DNA of 64,000 nt from Oscillospiraceae bacterium (lineage in GTDB: Bacteria > Bacillota > Clostridia > Oscillospirales > Ruminococcaceae), in assembly GCA_004555865.1 (NCBI GenBank), contig SFJO01000001.1, positions 1 to 64,000 of the forward strand, read 5' to 3'. Position 1 is the stretch's first letter, and each line of letters opens with the position of its first letter. The position numbers were made by a program, and so were the translations under genes. Positions 16,223-24,906 of this stretch are shown in pieces. The notes under the pieces were generated by a model. The model worked only from the letters and a program-made list of their open reading frames with translations, did not search any database and was not told the origin of the DNA.

Positions 16223-16796
16223 GGGCTACGTTCCTTTCGCGTTGCCGCAAGTCCTCAAGGGCGGCCCGGGTCTCCTCATCCACGGGCTTTCCACTCTCCT
16301 CCAGCCAGTGGAGGTTCATTTCCAGGGCCTCTCGCATGGCCTGGTGAATGTCCTTTTTCTCCAGCTTGCGCAGGTAATCCACCTCGGGATAGTCCCGCTC
16401 GGCGCTGGTCATATCCGCAAGAAAAACAATCTCGTCCAGAAGGCTCATGCCGGGCTTGCCGGTGGTGTGGCAGCGAATGGCGCTGAGCACCTCCTCGTCC
16501 TCCACGCCCCACTGGGTTTGGGCGAGAATGGCCGCACAAATGCCGTGCCACACCGGCGACGGGCGATTTTGTGCGTTCTCTGCCATTATAGCATTATCAT
16601 TTAGTATCTGCAACATTTCCTCCCGCGGCAGCTCTTTTGCGGTATCGTGCAAAAGGGCGGCCAGCGCGGCCTTTTCCGGGTCAGCGCCCCAGCGCTTGGC
16701 CAGCTTTACCGCCATACGGCGCACATTCAGGGTGTGCTGATAGCGTTTTGCGCTCAGCCGCTTTTTGGCAAGGCGGCGCGCCTTCTGTTCGGTCAT
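16215..16796 (-). CDS. yqeK: YqeK HD-domain Ap4A hydrolase
   Basis: 193 residues. YqeK is a symmetrical Ap4A hydrolase that yields two ADP. The metal ligands are visible: RYQHTLNVRRMA (His near residue 20), ALLHDTAKELP (HD pair near 49-50), WHGICAAILA (His) and AIRCHTTGKPGMSLLDEIVFLADM, where the last D closes the site. It sits between nadD (6-base gap) and the LCP gene (8-base overlap), the classic nadD-yqeK-rsfS neighbourhood. Confidence 0.95.
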   Translation of the reverse strand: MTEQKARRLAKKRLSAKRYQHTLNVRRMAVKLAKRWGADPEKAALAALLHDTAKELPREEMLQILNDNAIMAENAQNRPSPVWHGICAAILAQTQWGVEDEEVLSAIRCHTTGKPGMSLLDEIVFLADMTSAERDYPEVDYLRKLEKKDIHQAMREALEMNLHWLEESGKPVDEETRAALEDLRQRERNVAHE

Positions 16797-16802
16797 TCCC
16801 AG

Positions 16803-17399
16803 TCATCTCCCGTACAAATGATACTTCCCTGCGATTTGCTCGGTCTCCGGCGGCAGTGCCCCCGCCGGGGCCTTTCCGGCCCGGATGTCGCTGCTGGCCA
16901 TGGGCAGGGCCTTTGCCTGTGAGAACACAATGCGCCCGCCCTCGGCCGAAAGCGCCCGGGCAGCCCGGTGCAAAGCCCCCATATCGCCCTCGCAGCGGCT
17001 TTCCACCACCAGCGTGGCCTTTTGCAGCAGCTCGGGCCAGCGCCGCCACTCGGTAAAGGTCAGCAGCATATCGCTGCCCACCGAGAGGTACAGTTCCGCG
17101 CCGGGGTATTTCTGCTCCAGCATGGTCACGGTGTCAATGGTGTAGTTGCGGCCCTGGCGATGGATCTCCCAATCGCTGATTTCGATCCTGCCGCCGCACT
17201 CCTTTTCCAGGGCCAGAAAGCAGGCGCACATCTCATAGCGCCACATGCTCGGCGTCATGCTGGCCGCCTTGTGGGGCGGCACACCGGCGGGCATCACGAT
17301 GGTCAGGTCCGGCTGAACGGCCTGCATCGCGCCCCGCAGCAGGTTCATGTGGCCGATGTGGGGCGGGTCAAAGGTTCCGCCAAACAGCAGCAGCTTCAT
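16803..17399 (-). CDS. nadD: Nicotinate-nucleotide adenylyltransferase
   Basis: 198 residues. NadD joins ATP and nicotinate mononucleotide to deamido-NAD. The GGTFDPPHIGHMNL start (T/HxGH nucleotide site) and the SSDIRAGKAP segment (ISSTxxR position) near residue 170 identify it. The last residues, IAGKYHLYGR, match family ends. GGAGGTGAATCAACC lies before the ATG. It is 18 bases after yhbY. Confidence 0.97.
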   Translation of the reverse strand: MKLLLFGGTFDPPHIGHMNLLRGAMQAVQPDLTIVMPAGVPPHKAASMTPSMWRYEMCACFLALEKECGGRIEISDWEIHRQGRNYTIDTVTMLEQKYPGAELYLSVGSDMLLTFTEWRRWPELLQKATLVVESRCEGDMGALHRAARALSAEGGRIVFSQAKALPMASSDIRAGKAPAGALPPETEQIAGKYHLYGR

Positions 17400-17417
17400 G
17401 GTTGATTCACCTCCGAA

Positions 17418-17714
17418 TCAGCGGGGCAGTTCGTCAAACTTGGAGTCCTTGTCCTTCTTCAGGAACAGCACGAACTTGGAACCGATCACCTGCACCACAT
17501 CCGCGCCGGTGGCCTCGGCCAGAATGGCGGCGGCCTCCTTGGCGTTGTACATGCTGGTTTCCAGCACCTTCATCTTAATCAGTTCCCGGGCGGCCAGGCA
17601 GTCGGCGGTGGCCTTCACCACGCTGTCGTCGATCTCCCCCTTGCCCACCTGAAACACCGGGTCCAGGCTGTTGGCCTGGCTGCGCAGCCAGGCCCGCTGT
17701 TTGGAATTGAGCAT
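17418..17714 (-). CDS. yhbY: YhbY/CRM-domain RNA-binding protein
   Basis: 98 residues from the ATG at 17714 (GGAGAAAAAGCA upstream); the longer open frame reaching 18131 is a shadow of rdgB. The CRM domain is complete: LNSKQRAWLRSQANSLDPVFQVGKG at the N end, a central helix with ELIKMKVLE, and QVIGSKFVLFLK. YhbY binds the pre-50S particle. The gene precedes nadD as in many Firmicutes. Confidence 0.95.
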   Translation of the reverse strand: MLNSKQRAWLRSQANSLDPVFQVGKGEIDDSVVKATADCLAARELIKMKVLETSMYNAKEAAAILAEATGADVVQVIGSKFVLFLKKDKDSKFDELPR

Positions 17715-17844
17715 TGCTTTTTCTCCTTCTGCGTTCTGCAATCCAAGCGGTTGGTTCCGTCTGTGTGCGGCGGCAGTGCGGGCCGCCCGGTTTTCAGCCA
17801 GGTTTTCCACATTTTTTGCGCCGCACGGTTGAATTCTTCTCTGG

Positions 17845-18483
17845 TTACGCCTTAACAGCCAGATCGTCGGCCAGCTTCGCCTGCATGAGGCGCAGCGCGC
17901 GGCCGCGGTGGCTGATGGCGTCCTTCTCCCAGTCTTGCAGCTGGGCATAGCTGCGGTTTTCCTCGTTGGGCAGGCACTTGCCGTCGGCGGTGCCCACCTC
18001 ATCGGGAATGAAAATGGGGTCATAGCCGAAGCCGTTCTCGCCCACCGGCTCCAGCCCCACCCAGCCGGGGCAGCGGCCCATGTAGGTAAAGTGCCGCCCA
18101 TCCGGCAGGCAGAAGCACACCGCCGACACAAAGCAGGCGCTGCGCTTGTCCGGTTCCAGGTCCTCCAGTTCGGCCAGCAGCTTCACGTTGTTGGCCTCAT
18201 CGTCCCCGTGGCGGCCGCAGTACCGGGCCGAGTACACGCCCGGCGCGCCGTCCAGCGCCTCCACCGTCAGGCCGGAATCATCGGCGATCACCGGCTTGCC
18301 AGCAGCCTTGCAGAAGGCCTCGGCCTTGATGAGGGCATTGGCCTCAAACGTGGTGCCGGTTTCCTCCGGGTCCAGATTCAGGCCCAGATCCGCCGGGGTG
18401 AGCAGGGTGTATCCCATGGGTTCCAGAATGCGGCGCAGCTCCTTGAGCTTGCCCGCATTGTTGGTGGCCGCTACGATCTCCAT
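17845..18483 (-). CDS. rdgB: RdgB/HAM1 non-canonical purine NTP pyrophosphatase
   Basis: 212 residues. The enzyme hydrolyses ITP, dITP and XTP to monophosphates and keeps damaged purines out of nucleic acid. The signature parts are MEIVAATNNAGKLKELR, the DDSGLTVEALDGAPGVYSAR block (about residues 67-86), GFGYDPIF near 152, and AISHRGRAL near the C terminus. AAAGGAGCGCACA precedes the ATG. It lies 18 bases after ftsY. Confidence 0.96.
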   Translation of the reverse strand: MEIVAATNNAGKLKELRRILEPMGYTLLTPADLGLNLDPEETGTTFEANALIKAEAFCKAAGKPVIADDSGLTVEALDGAPGVYSARYCGRHGDDEANNVKLLAELEDLEPDKRSACFVSAVCFCLPDGRHFTYMGRCPGWVGLEPVGENGFGYDPIFIPDEVGTADGKCLPNEENRSYAQLQDWEKDAISHRGRALRLMQAKLADDLAVKA

Positions 18484-18501
18484 TGTGCGCTCCTTTCTGC
18501 G

Positions 18502-19425
18502 TTACGCTTCGTCCCTGCGCATCAGGCTGTGGGCAAAGGCGGCGGGTTCGAACACCATCAGGTCGTCAATGCCCTCGCCCACGCCCACAAACCGAACCGG
18601 CAGGCCCAGCTTGTCCTTCACGCTGATTACACAGCCGCCCTTGGCGGTGCCGTCCAGCTTGGTGAGGATCACGCCGGTGGCCTCGGCGGCCGCCACAAAC
18701 TCCCGCGCCTGGCTGATGGCGTTCTGCCCGGTGATGGCATCCAGCACCAGCAGCGTCTCCACGCTGGCCTCGGCGCAGGCCTTGGGCACGGCGCGGCGGA
18801 TCTTGGTCAATTCGTCCATCAGGTTCTTTTTGTTGTGCAGTCGGCCCGCCGTGTCGCAGATGACCAGGTCATAGCCGCGGGCGGCGGCGGACTGCACCGC
18901 GTCAAAAATAACGGCGGCGGGGTCGGCCCCCTCGCCCGCTTTCACAAGCGGTACGCCCGCCCGGTCGGCCCAGACGGAGAGCTGCTCGGCGGCGGCGGCA
19001 CGGAACGTATCGCCCGCAGCCAGCATCACCCGCTTGCCCTGGCTCTTATACAGGTTGGCCAGCTTGGCAATGCTGGTGGTTTTGCCCACGCCGTTTACGC
19101 CGATCACCAGAATGACCGCCGGCTTGCCGGAGAGGTCAAACTCGCTGTCCGGGGTCAGTTCCTTTTCAATCAGCCCCTCCAGCGCTTCCAGCGCCTGCGG
19201 GCCGGTTTTCAGGTGCTTGTGCTTCACCTCGGCGCTCAGCTCGTCCACCAGTTTGGAGGCCATGTCCGCGCCGGTGTCCGCCAAAATCAGCTGCTCTTCC
19301 AGTTCTTCATAGAGGTCATCGTCAATTTCGCTGGCCCCCATCATGTTCAGGATGTTGCCAAAAAAGCCATTGCGGGTCTTTTTCAGGCCGTCATCCAGTT
19401 TTTTCTTGCTGCCAAACAGTCCCAT
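18502..19425 (-). CDS. ftsY: Signal recognition particle receptor FtsY
   Basis: 307 residues. FtsY is the membrane-associated GTPase that receives SRP-ribosome complexes and delivers them to SecYEG. The NG domain is complete: N-terminal four-helix part, then GVNGVGKTTSIAKL (P loop, near residue 110), DTFRAAAAEQL, CDTAGRLHNK near 198, and LTKLDGTAKGG near 255. The long acidic A domain of E. coli FtsY is missing, as in most Firmicutes. It is 46 bases after smc, as in Bacillus. Confidence 0.97.
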   Translation of the reverse strand: MGLFGSKKKLDDGLKKTRNGFFGNILNMMGASEIDDDLYEELEEQLILADTGADMASKLVDELSAEVKHKHLKTGPQALEALEGLIEKELTPDSEFDLSGKPAVILVIGVNGVGKTTSIAKLANLYKSQGKRVMLAAGDTFRAAAAEQLSVWADRAGVPLVKAGEGADPAAVIFDAVQSAAARGYDLVICDTAGRLHNKKNLMDELTKIRRAVPKACAEASVETLLVLDAITGQNAISQAREFVAAAEATGVILTKLDGTAKGGCVISVKDKLGLPVRFVGVGEGIDDLMVFEPAAFAHSLMRRDEA

Positions 19426-19471
19426 TGCTCGGCTCCTTTCTTAAAGCGTCCTCGCTGTGTCCCATCGGCCC

Positions 19472-22400
19472 TCAGCGCACCAGGCTTGCATCCACCTGGT
19501 CCAGATCCAGCCGCAGCAGCTTGCTCACGCCGTCCTCCTGCATGGTCACGCCATACAGCACGTCGGCGGCTTCCATGGTGCCGCGGCGGTGGGTGATCAC
19601 AATAAACTGGGTGCTGCCGGAAATGCGCCGCAGATACTGGGCAAACCGGGTCACGTTTACGTCATCCAGTGCGGCCTCGATCTCATCCAGAATGCAGAAG
19701 GGGGCCGGGTTCACGGCCAGAATTGCAAAGTAGATGCAGATGGCCACCAGGCTCTGCTCGCCGCCGGAGAGGGCGCTCAGGTTCTTGATGACCTTGCCCG
19801 GGGGCGACACCTGAATGTCAATGCCGCTCTCCAGCACGTCCGCGTCGTCCGCCAGGCTCAGCATGGCGCTGCCGCCGCCGAACAGCTCGCGGAAGATGCG
19901 GCCGAAGTGGCCGTTGATCTCCTTGAAGCTGGCGATGAACTGGGTGCGCATCTCTTCTTCCAGGTCGGCAATGATGCGGGTCAGCTCAGCCTTGCTCTTT
20001 TCCACATCGGTCACCTGGGTTTTCAGGGTGTTGTAGCTCTCGCTCACCTCGCGGAACTCCTCAATGGCGCCCACATTCACATTGCCCAGCGCGCGGATTT
20101 TCGCCCGCACCTCAGCCACCAGACGGCGCAGCTCGGCCGCGCTGTCAAACTCCACGCACAGGCCGGCCGCGTCGCCGGGGGTGAGCTGGTACTCCTCCCA
20201 CAGCTTGGCCACCGTCTGGTCGTATTCGGTCTCCGCGGCGGCCTTGCGCTCGGCAAGGCGGGCCATTTCGCCGCTCATGCGCTCCCGCTCTTCGCTCAGG
20301 GCACGTACCTGCTGGTTCTGCTCGGCGCTTCTGCCCTCCGCCTCCAGGCGGCGGCGGGTGGCCGCGGCGATCTCGGCTTCCAGCGCTTCAATGCGCTGGC
20401 TGCTCTCAGCCTTTTCATCCCGAATCCGCTCGATCTTCTTCCGGTTTTCTTCGTTCAGGGCGGTCAGGTCCGCAATGCCCTGCTCCAGCTCCTTGCGGTG
20501 CTGGCCGCTCTCACCGGTGCGGCTTTGCAGCGTCCGAATGGCCTCTTCCAGCCGCTCGGCGTCCTTCGCGGCCGCCAGACGGGCCAGGCGCTGGTCCCCC
20601 AATTCTTCCGAAAGGCGCGCCCGGGTCTCGAGAAAGGCATCGTCGCTGCCGCTCAGTTCTTCCAGTTCCCGCTCCAGCTCGCCGATCTCGTCCGCCAGCC
20701 GGTTTTCTTCGGCCAGCGCCTCGGCGGCGGCCCGGCGGCTTTCTTCCAGCTGAAGGGCCAGGCCGGCCAGCTCCTTTTCCAGCTGGGCGGCGCTCTCTTC
20801 CGCCTGTGCCCGGGCGGCTTCCAGGCGGCGCACCTCCATCTCGGCGCGGATCTTATCCCCGCCAGCCACTACGGCCTCGCTGGCCGAGGCGGTAAGCTGG
20901 GCATTCAGCCCGTCTACCTCATCCTTCCACCGGTCGGTGGCCTGCTGGGCTTCGTCCAGCTTCTTTTCCAGCGCGGCGGTCTTTTTCTTCAGCTCCTCAA
21001 TCTCCTGCCGGCGGCTGAACAGCCCGGCCGAACGGGACAGGCTGCCGCCGGTGAAGCTGCCGCCCGTGTTGATGACCTGGCCGTCCAGCGTCACAATGCG
21101 GTTGCGGTAGCCCATCTGGCGGGCCACCCGGCTGGCATCGTCCAGGTCCTCCACCACCAGAATGCGCCCCAACAGGTTCGACACCACGTTTTCATAGCGC
21201 GGGTCGTATTCCACCAGGCTGGAGGCCACCCGCGCCCCCTGGGGCAGGCGGCTGGCATCCAGGTGGCTGGGCTGCACCGTATCCAGCGGCAGGAAGGTGG
21301 CGCGGCCCGCCTTCTCCTGCTTCAGGAAGGCAATGGCTGCCTTGGCACTGGCCTCGCCGTCCACCACAAGGTTCTGGGCGGCGGCCCCCAGTGCTGTTTC
21401 AATGGCCGCCTCACAGCCCTTCTGCACCCGCAGCAGGGTGCCCACCGGGCCGACAATGCCCCGCAGGCGGCGGTTCTGGGCGGCCTTCATCACAGTTTTT
21501 ACGCTGTACTGGTAGCCCTCCATGTTCCGTTCCAGATCCTGAAGCAGGCCCAGCCGCTGGCGGGCCGCTTCCAGATCCCGGCTGGCCTTCTGCTCAGCCG
21601 CATCGGCGGCCTCCAGCTGGGCCTGACGGCCCTGCAGCTTCAGCTTCAGGCCCTTCTGCACGTTTTCCAGCTTGTCCAGCCGCTCCTGCACCCCGGCCAG
21701 GTATTCTTTCGTCTCGGCCAGTTCTTCGGCCTGGGCACGGGCGTTTTCGGCCGCGCTTTCCTGTTCCGTCCGGGCGGTCTGGCGGCGCTGCACGGCGGCC
21801 TCGCCTGCACTTTCGGCGGCGGCGCGGGCCACCCGGCTGGCGGTCTGCCGGTCGGTCAATTCGGCCAAACGGGCCGTCACCTGCCCTTTGCGCTCGCCGG
21901 TGCTCATGCTCTGGTGCTGAATCTCCTCCAGCCGGGCCTCCAGCCGCCGGACCTCGCCGTCCAGCCGCCGGACCTCGTCCTGCCGCTTGGCCAGCTGGGC
22001 CTTGTCCTCGGCGATCTCCGCCAGCAGGGCCTCCTGGCCCTCCTCGCTCTGGCGGATCTCCTCCCGCCGGGCGGCAATGCCCGCCTCGTTGTGGGCAATG
22101 TCGTTGTTCAGCACTGCAATGCGGCTTTCGCTGCCCGCCTGTTCCTCGGTAATGCGCCGAATGTCCCCGTTCGCCCGCTCAATGGCCAGGATCTGTGCCT
22201 GCACCTGCGCGCGGGTCTCCTCGGCGGCGGCATCCAGCTGCTCGATCTGGGCGGTCTGCCGGTCGTAATCGGCCCGGGCCGTCTCAAAGCTGCGCTGCTG
22301 GCTGCGCACAGTCTCGCGGGCCTGACGGATGCCGTCCACCCACAGGGTCACTTCCAGCTCTTTGCGGCGGGCCGCCAGAGCCAGAAACTGTTCGGCCTTT

Positions 22401-23032
22401 TTGCTCTCCGCCTCCAGAGGGCCGATGCGGCTCTCCTTCTCGCCCAGAATGTCCCGCAGGCGCACCAGATTTTCTTCCGTTGCCGCCAACCGGCGCTGGG
22501 CCTCGTTTTTGCGGTAGCGGTATTTGGCAATGCCGGAGGCCTCTTCAAAAATTTCCCGGCGCTCGCCGCTTTTGGCGCCCACGATCTCGGCAATGCGGCC
22601 CTGGCCGATGATGGAGTAGCCGTCCCGGCCGAGGCCCGTATCCAGAAACAGCTCGTAGATGTCCTTCAGGCGCACGCTCTGGCCGTTGATGGTGTACTCG
22701 CTCTCTCCGGAGCGGTAGTACCGCCGGCCGATGGCCACCTCGTCCGCGTCCACGTCAATGCGCCGGTCCTCGTTGCTCACGGTGAGCACCACGCTGGCAT
22801 AGCCCATGGCCCCGCGCAGCTGGGTGCCGCCGAACACCACGTCCTCCATCTTGCCCGCGCCGCGCAGCTGTTTGGAACTGGTTTCGCCCAGCACCCAGCG
22901 GATGGCGTCGGAGATGTTGCTTTTGCCGGAGCCGTTTGGCCCCACCACGGCGGTAATGCCCGGCCCAATGGTGATCTTGGTTCGGTCAGGGAAGCTTTTG
23001 AATCCCTGAATGTCCAGTTCTTTCAGTCTCAT
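19472..23032 (-). CDS. smc: Chromosome segregation protein SMC
   Basis: 1186 residues, a normal bacterial SMC length. It forms the dimeric ATPase of condensin and organises and segregates the chromosome. Parts in order: Walker A GPNGSGKSNISDAI (about 32-45), a long heptad-rich coiled coil, the hinge (about 510-660, with GVARQMGYRNRIVTLDG-like glycine turns), the returning coil, and the C-terminal LSGGEQSL signature and CILDEIEAALD Walker B. A 21-base tandem duplication at about 21939-21981 gives two VRRL-containing repeats in the coil. It sits between rnc and ftsY. Confidence 0.98.
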   Translation of the reverse strand: MRLKELDIQGFKSFPDRTKITIGPGITAVVGPNGSGKSNISDAIRWVLGETSSKQLRGAGKMEDVVFGGTQLRGAMGYASVVLTVSNEDRRIDVDADEVAIGRRYYRSGESEYTINGQSVRLKDIYELFLDTGLGRDGYSIIGQGRIAEIVGAKSGERREIFEEASGIAKYRYRKNEAQRRLAATEENLVRLRDILGEKESRIGPLEAESKKAEQFLALAARRKELEVTLWVDGIRQARETVRSQQRSFETARADYDRQTAQIEQLDAAAEETRAQVQAQILAIERANGDIRRITEEQAGSESRIAVLNNDIAHNEAGIAARREEIRQSEEGQEALLAEIAEDKAQLAKRQDEVRRLDGEVRRLEARLEEIQHQSMSTGERKGQVTARLAELTDRQTASRVARAAAESAGEAAVQRRQTARTEQESAAENARAQAEELAETKEYLAGVQERLDKLENVQKGLKLKLQGRQAQLEAADAAEQKASRDLEAARQRLGLLQDLERNMEGYQYSVKTVMKAAQNRRLRGIVGPVGTLLRVQKGCEAAIETALGAAAQNLVVDGEASAKAAIAFLKQEKAGRATFLPLDTVQPSHLDASRLPQGARVASSLVEYDPRYENVVSNLLGRILVVEDLDDASRVARQMGYRNRIVTLDGQVINTGGSFTGGSLSRSAGLFSRRQEIEELKKKTAALEKKLDEAQQATDRWKDEVDGLNAQLTASASEAVVAGGDKIRAEMEVRRLEAARAQAEESAAQLEKELAGLALQLEESRRAAAEALAEENRLADEIGELERELEELSGSDDAFLETRARLSEELGDQRLARLAAAKDAERLEEAIRTLQSRTGESGQHRKELEQGIADLTALNEENRKKIERIRDEKAESSQRIEALEAEIAAATRRRLEAEGRSAEQNQQVRALSEERERMSGEMARLAERKAAAETEYDQTVAKLWEEYQLTPGDAAGLCVEFDSAAELRRLVAEVRAKIRALGNVNVGAIEEFREVSESYNTLKTQVTDVEKSKAELTRIIADLEEEMRTQFIASFKEINGHFGRIFRELFGGGSAMLSLADDADVLESGIDIQVSPPGKVIKNLSALSGGEQSLVAICIYFAILAVNPAPFCILDEIEAALDDVNVTRFAQYLRRISGSTQFIVITHRRGTMEAADVLYGVTMQEDGVSKLLRLDLDQVDASLVR

Positions 23033-23060
23033 TCTTCCCCTCCGGGAACGCGTCTGCCGA

Positions 23061-23783
23061 TCACTTCTGCTTCGCCTCGGTGGCAGGGGTCTGGGGCTGC
23101 AGATCCTTCAGGCCCATCAGCGCCAGGGCTTCCCGGGCCGCGTGCTGCTCCGCCATTTTCTTGGAATGGCCATGGCCGCGGCCGATGCAGTTGGAGTTCA
23201 GGTAAACCGCCACCACAAAGTGCTTGTCGTGGTCGGGGCCGCTCTCCTCCTCCAGCTCGTAGTGCAGGTGCTCCTCAGGGTTCTGCTGCACCACCTCCTG
23301 CAGCCGGGTCTTGTAGTCGCCCTCGGCAGTTTTGCCCTCGGTAATGAAGGGCAGAATGAACCGCCGGGCCACCTCAATGCCGCCATCCAGGTACAGCGCG
23401 GCGATGACCGCCTCAAACGCATCCGACACCACGCTGGGCCGGTTGCGGCCGCCATTCAGATCCTCGCCGCGGCCCAGCCGCAGGTAGCTGCCCAGCTCGA
23501 TCTCCTGGGCAAACTGGAACAGTGCGCCCTCGCTCACCAGGCTGGCGCGGGTGCGGCTCAAATCGCCCTCGGGCCGATCCTTCCAGGCGTGGAACAGATA
23601 GTCCGCCGTCACAACCGACAGCACGCTGTCGCCCAGAAACTCCAGGCGCTCGTTGTGGTGGACCTTTTCCTTGCTCTCGTTGGCGTAACTGGTATGGGTC
23701 AGGGCAATCGTCAGCAGATCAATGTTATGGAACTTGTAGCCGATGATCCGCTCCAGCTCGTGCTCCCGTTCATGTTCTTTCAT
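23061..23783 (-). CDS. rnc: Ribonuclease III
   Basis: 240 residues. It cuts double-stranded RNA, including rRNA precursors. The catalytic signature NERLEFLGDSVLS lies near residue 43-55, and SDAFEAVIAALYLDGG near 120-135 supplies the second acidic group. A C-terminal dsRNA-binding domain (about 160-228) has the GRGHGHSKKMAEQHAAREAL end. ATAAGGAGAACGAACC region precedes the ATG. It lies between plsX and smc, a standard Firmicutes order; acpP, often between plsX and rnc, is absent. Confidence 0.98.
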   Translation of the reverse strand: MKEHEREHELERIIGYKFHNIDLLTIALTHTSYANESKEKVHHNERLEFLGDSVLSVVTADYLFHAWKDRPEGDLSRTRASLVSEGALFQFAQEIELGSYLRLGRGEDLNGGRNRPSVVSDAFEAVIAALYLDGGIEVARRFILPFITEGKTAEGDYKTRLQEVVQQNPEEHLHYELEEESGPDHDKHFVVAVYLNSNCIGRGHGHSKKMAEQHAAREALALMGLKDLQPQTPATEAKQK

Positions 23784-23812
23784 AAAGGTTCGTTCTCCTT
23801 ATGTCCAACGGC

Positions 23813-24841
23813 TTATGCGTTTTCTTCCGGTTTGGGCTGCTCCAGCGCGGCCAGAGCCTCGGTCATGGTGCCCACCAGGTCGCTCTCCACACACAGGCGG
23901 GCCTGCCGGATGGCGTTCTTGATGGCCTTGGCCTTGGAGGAGCCGTGGGCCTTGATCACCGGCCGGGCCGTGCCCAGCAGGGGCGCGCCGCCGTACTCTT
24001 CGCTGTCCATCTTCTTCTTCACATCCTTGAAGCCATCCTTCACCAGCAGGTAGGCCAGTTTGGTGGTCAGCCCCTTCAGAAACACTTCTTTCACCATGCC
24101 CAGCAGCGTCTTGGCCAGGCCCTCGGTGAGCTTCAGGATCACGTTGCCAGTAAAGCCGTCGCATACCACCACGTCGGCGTTGCCGTCGGGCACATCCCGC
24201 GGCTCAATGTTGCCGATGAAGTGCAGGTTCGGGTCGGCTTTCAGCAGCTGGTGGGCCTCTTTATAAAGGGGCGTGCCCTTGCTCTCCTCGGCGCCGTTGT
24301 TCACCAGTGCCACATCCGGCACGGCAATGCCCATCACCTTGTTCATATAGGCAGAGCCCATCACGCCGAAGGCGTGCAGCATGGGGGCGCGGCACTCCAC
24401 ATTGGCGCCGCAGTCCATCAGCAGATAGGGCTTTTTGCCGCCGGGGATGATCGTGGCCAGGGCCGGGCGCTTCACGCCCTTGATGGTACGCACGATGAGG
24501 CTTGCGCCCACGTGCAGCGCGCCGGTGCTGCCGGCAGAAACAAAGGCATCGCCCTTGCCCTCGGCCAGCATCCGCAGGCCCACCACCATGCTGGAATCCT
24601 TCTTGGTGCGGATGGCCTTGGCCGGCTCATCGCACATCTCAATGGTCTGGGTTGTATTCACGATTTCAAAGTGCTCGTCCAGTGCAATGTTCTGCTTGGC
24701 AGCGCTGGCCCGTATGATCTCCTCATTGCCCACCAGAGCAAGCGTCAGGTTGTCCCGGTTTTCGGCCACGGCCTGCGCCGCGCCCTTTACGATCTCATCG
24801 GGGGCATTGTCGCCGCCCATGGCGTCCAGAATGATCTTCAT
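23813..24841 (-). CDS. plsX: Phosphate acyltransferase PlsX
   Basis: 342 residues from the ATG at 24841 (AGGAGGACAAGC upstream); the longer frame to 24928 has no ribosome site. PlsX converts acyl-ACP to acyl-phosphate, the first step of phospholipid synthesis in Gram-positives. Evidence: MKIILDAMGGDNAPDEIVKG N terminus, GSTGALHVGASLIV near residue 100, DCGANVECRAPML near 143, and VVCDGFTGNVILKLTEG near 225. The usual partners fapR and acpP are not adjacent; it follows trmFO and precedes rnc. Confidence 0.97.
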   Translation of the reverse strand: MKIILDAMGGDNAPDEIVKGAAQAVAENRDNLTLALVGNEEIIRASAAKQNIALDEHFEIVNTTQTIEMCDEPAKAIRTKKDSSMVVGLRMLAEGKGDAFVSAGSTGALHVGASLIVRTIKGVKRPALATIIPGGKKPYLLMDCGANVECRAPMLHAFGVMGSAYMNKVMGIAVPDVALVNNGAEESKGTPLYKEAHQLLKADPNLHFIGNIEPRDVPDGNADVVVCDGFTGNVILKLTEGLAKTLLGMVKEVFLKGLTTKLAYLLVKDGFKDVKKKMDSEEYGGAPLLGTARPVIKAHGSSKAKAIKNAIRQARLCVESDLVGTMTEALAALEQPKPEENA

Positions 24842-24906
24842 GCTTGTCCTCCTGTTGCATCTGGTTTTTCCGCGCACCTCCCCGCAAATGGGAAGGTGTG
24901 CCGTGT

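Noticed and set aside
21391..22152. A proline-rich frame inside the smc antisense strand
   Set aside because: Third-frame reading of GC-rich sequence; no start site.
19457..23344. A 1295-residue open frame on the plus strand opposite smc
   Set aside because: It is antisense to a fully conserved smc gene, has no ribosome site or family motif, and is rich in A, G, L, Q and H as expected from the complement of GC-rich coding sequence.
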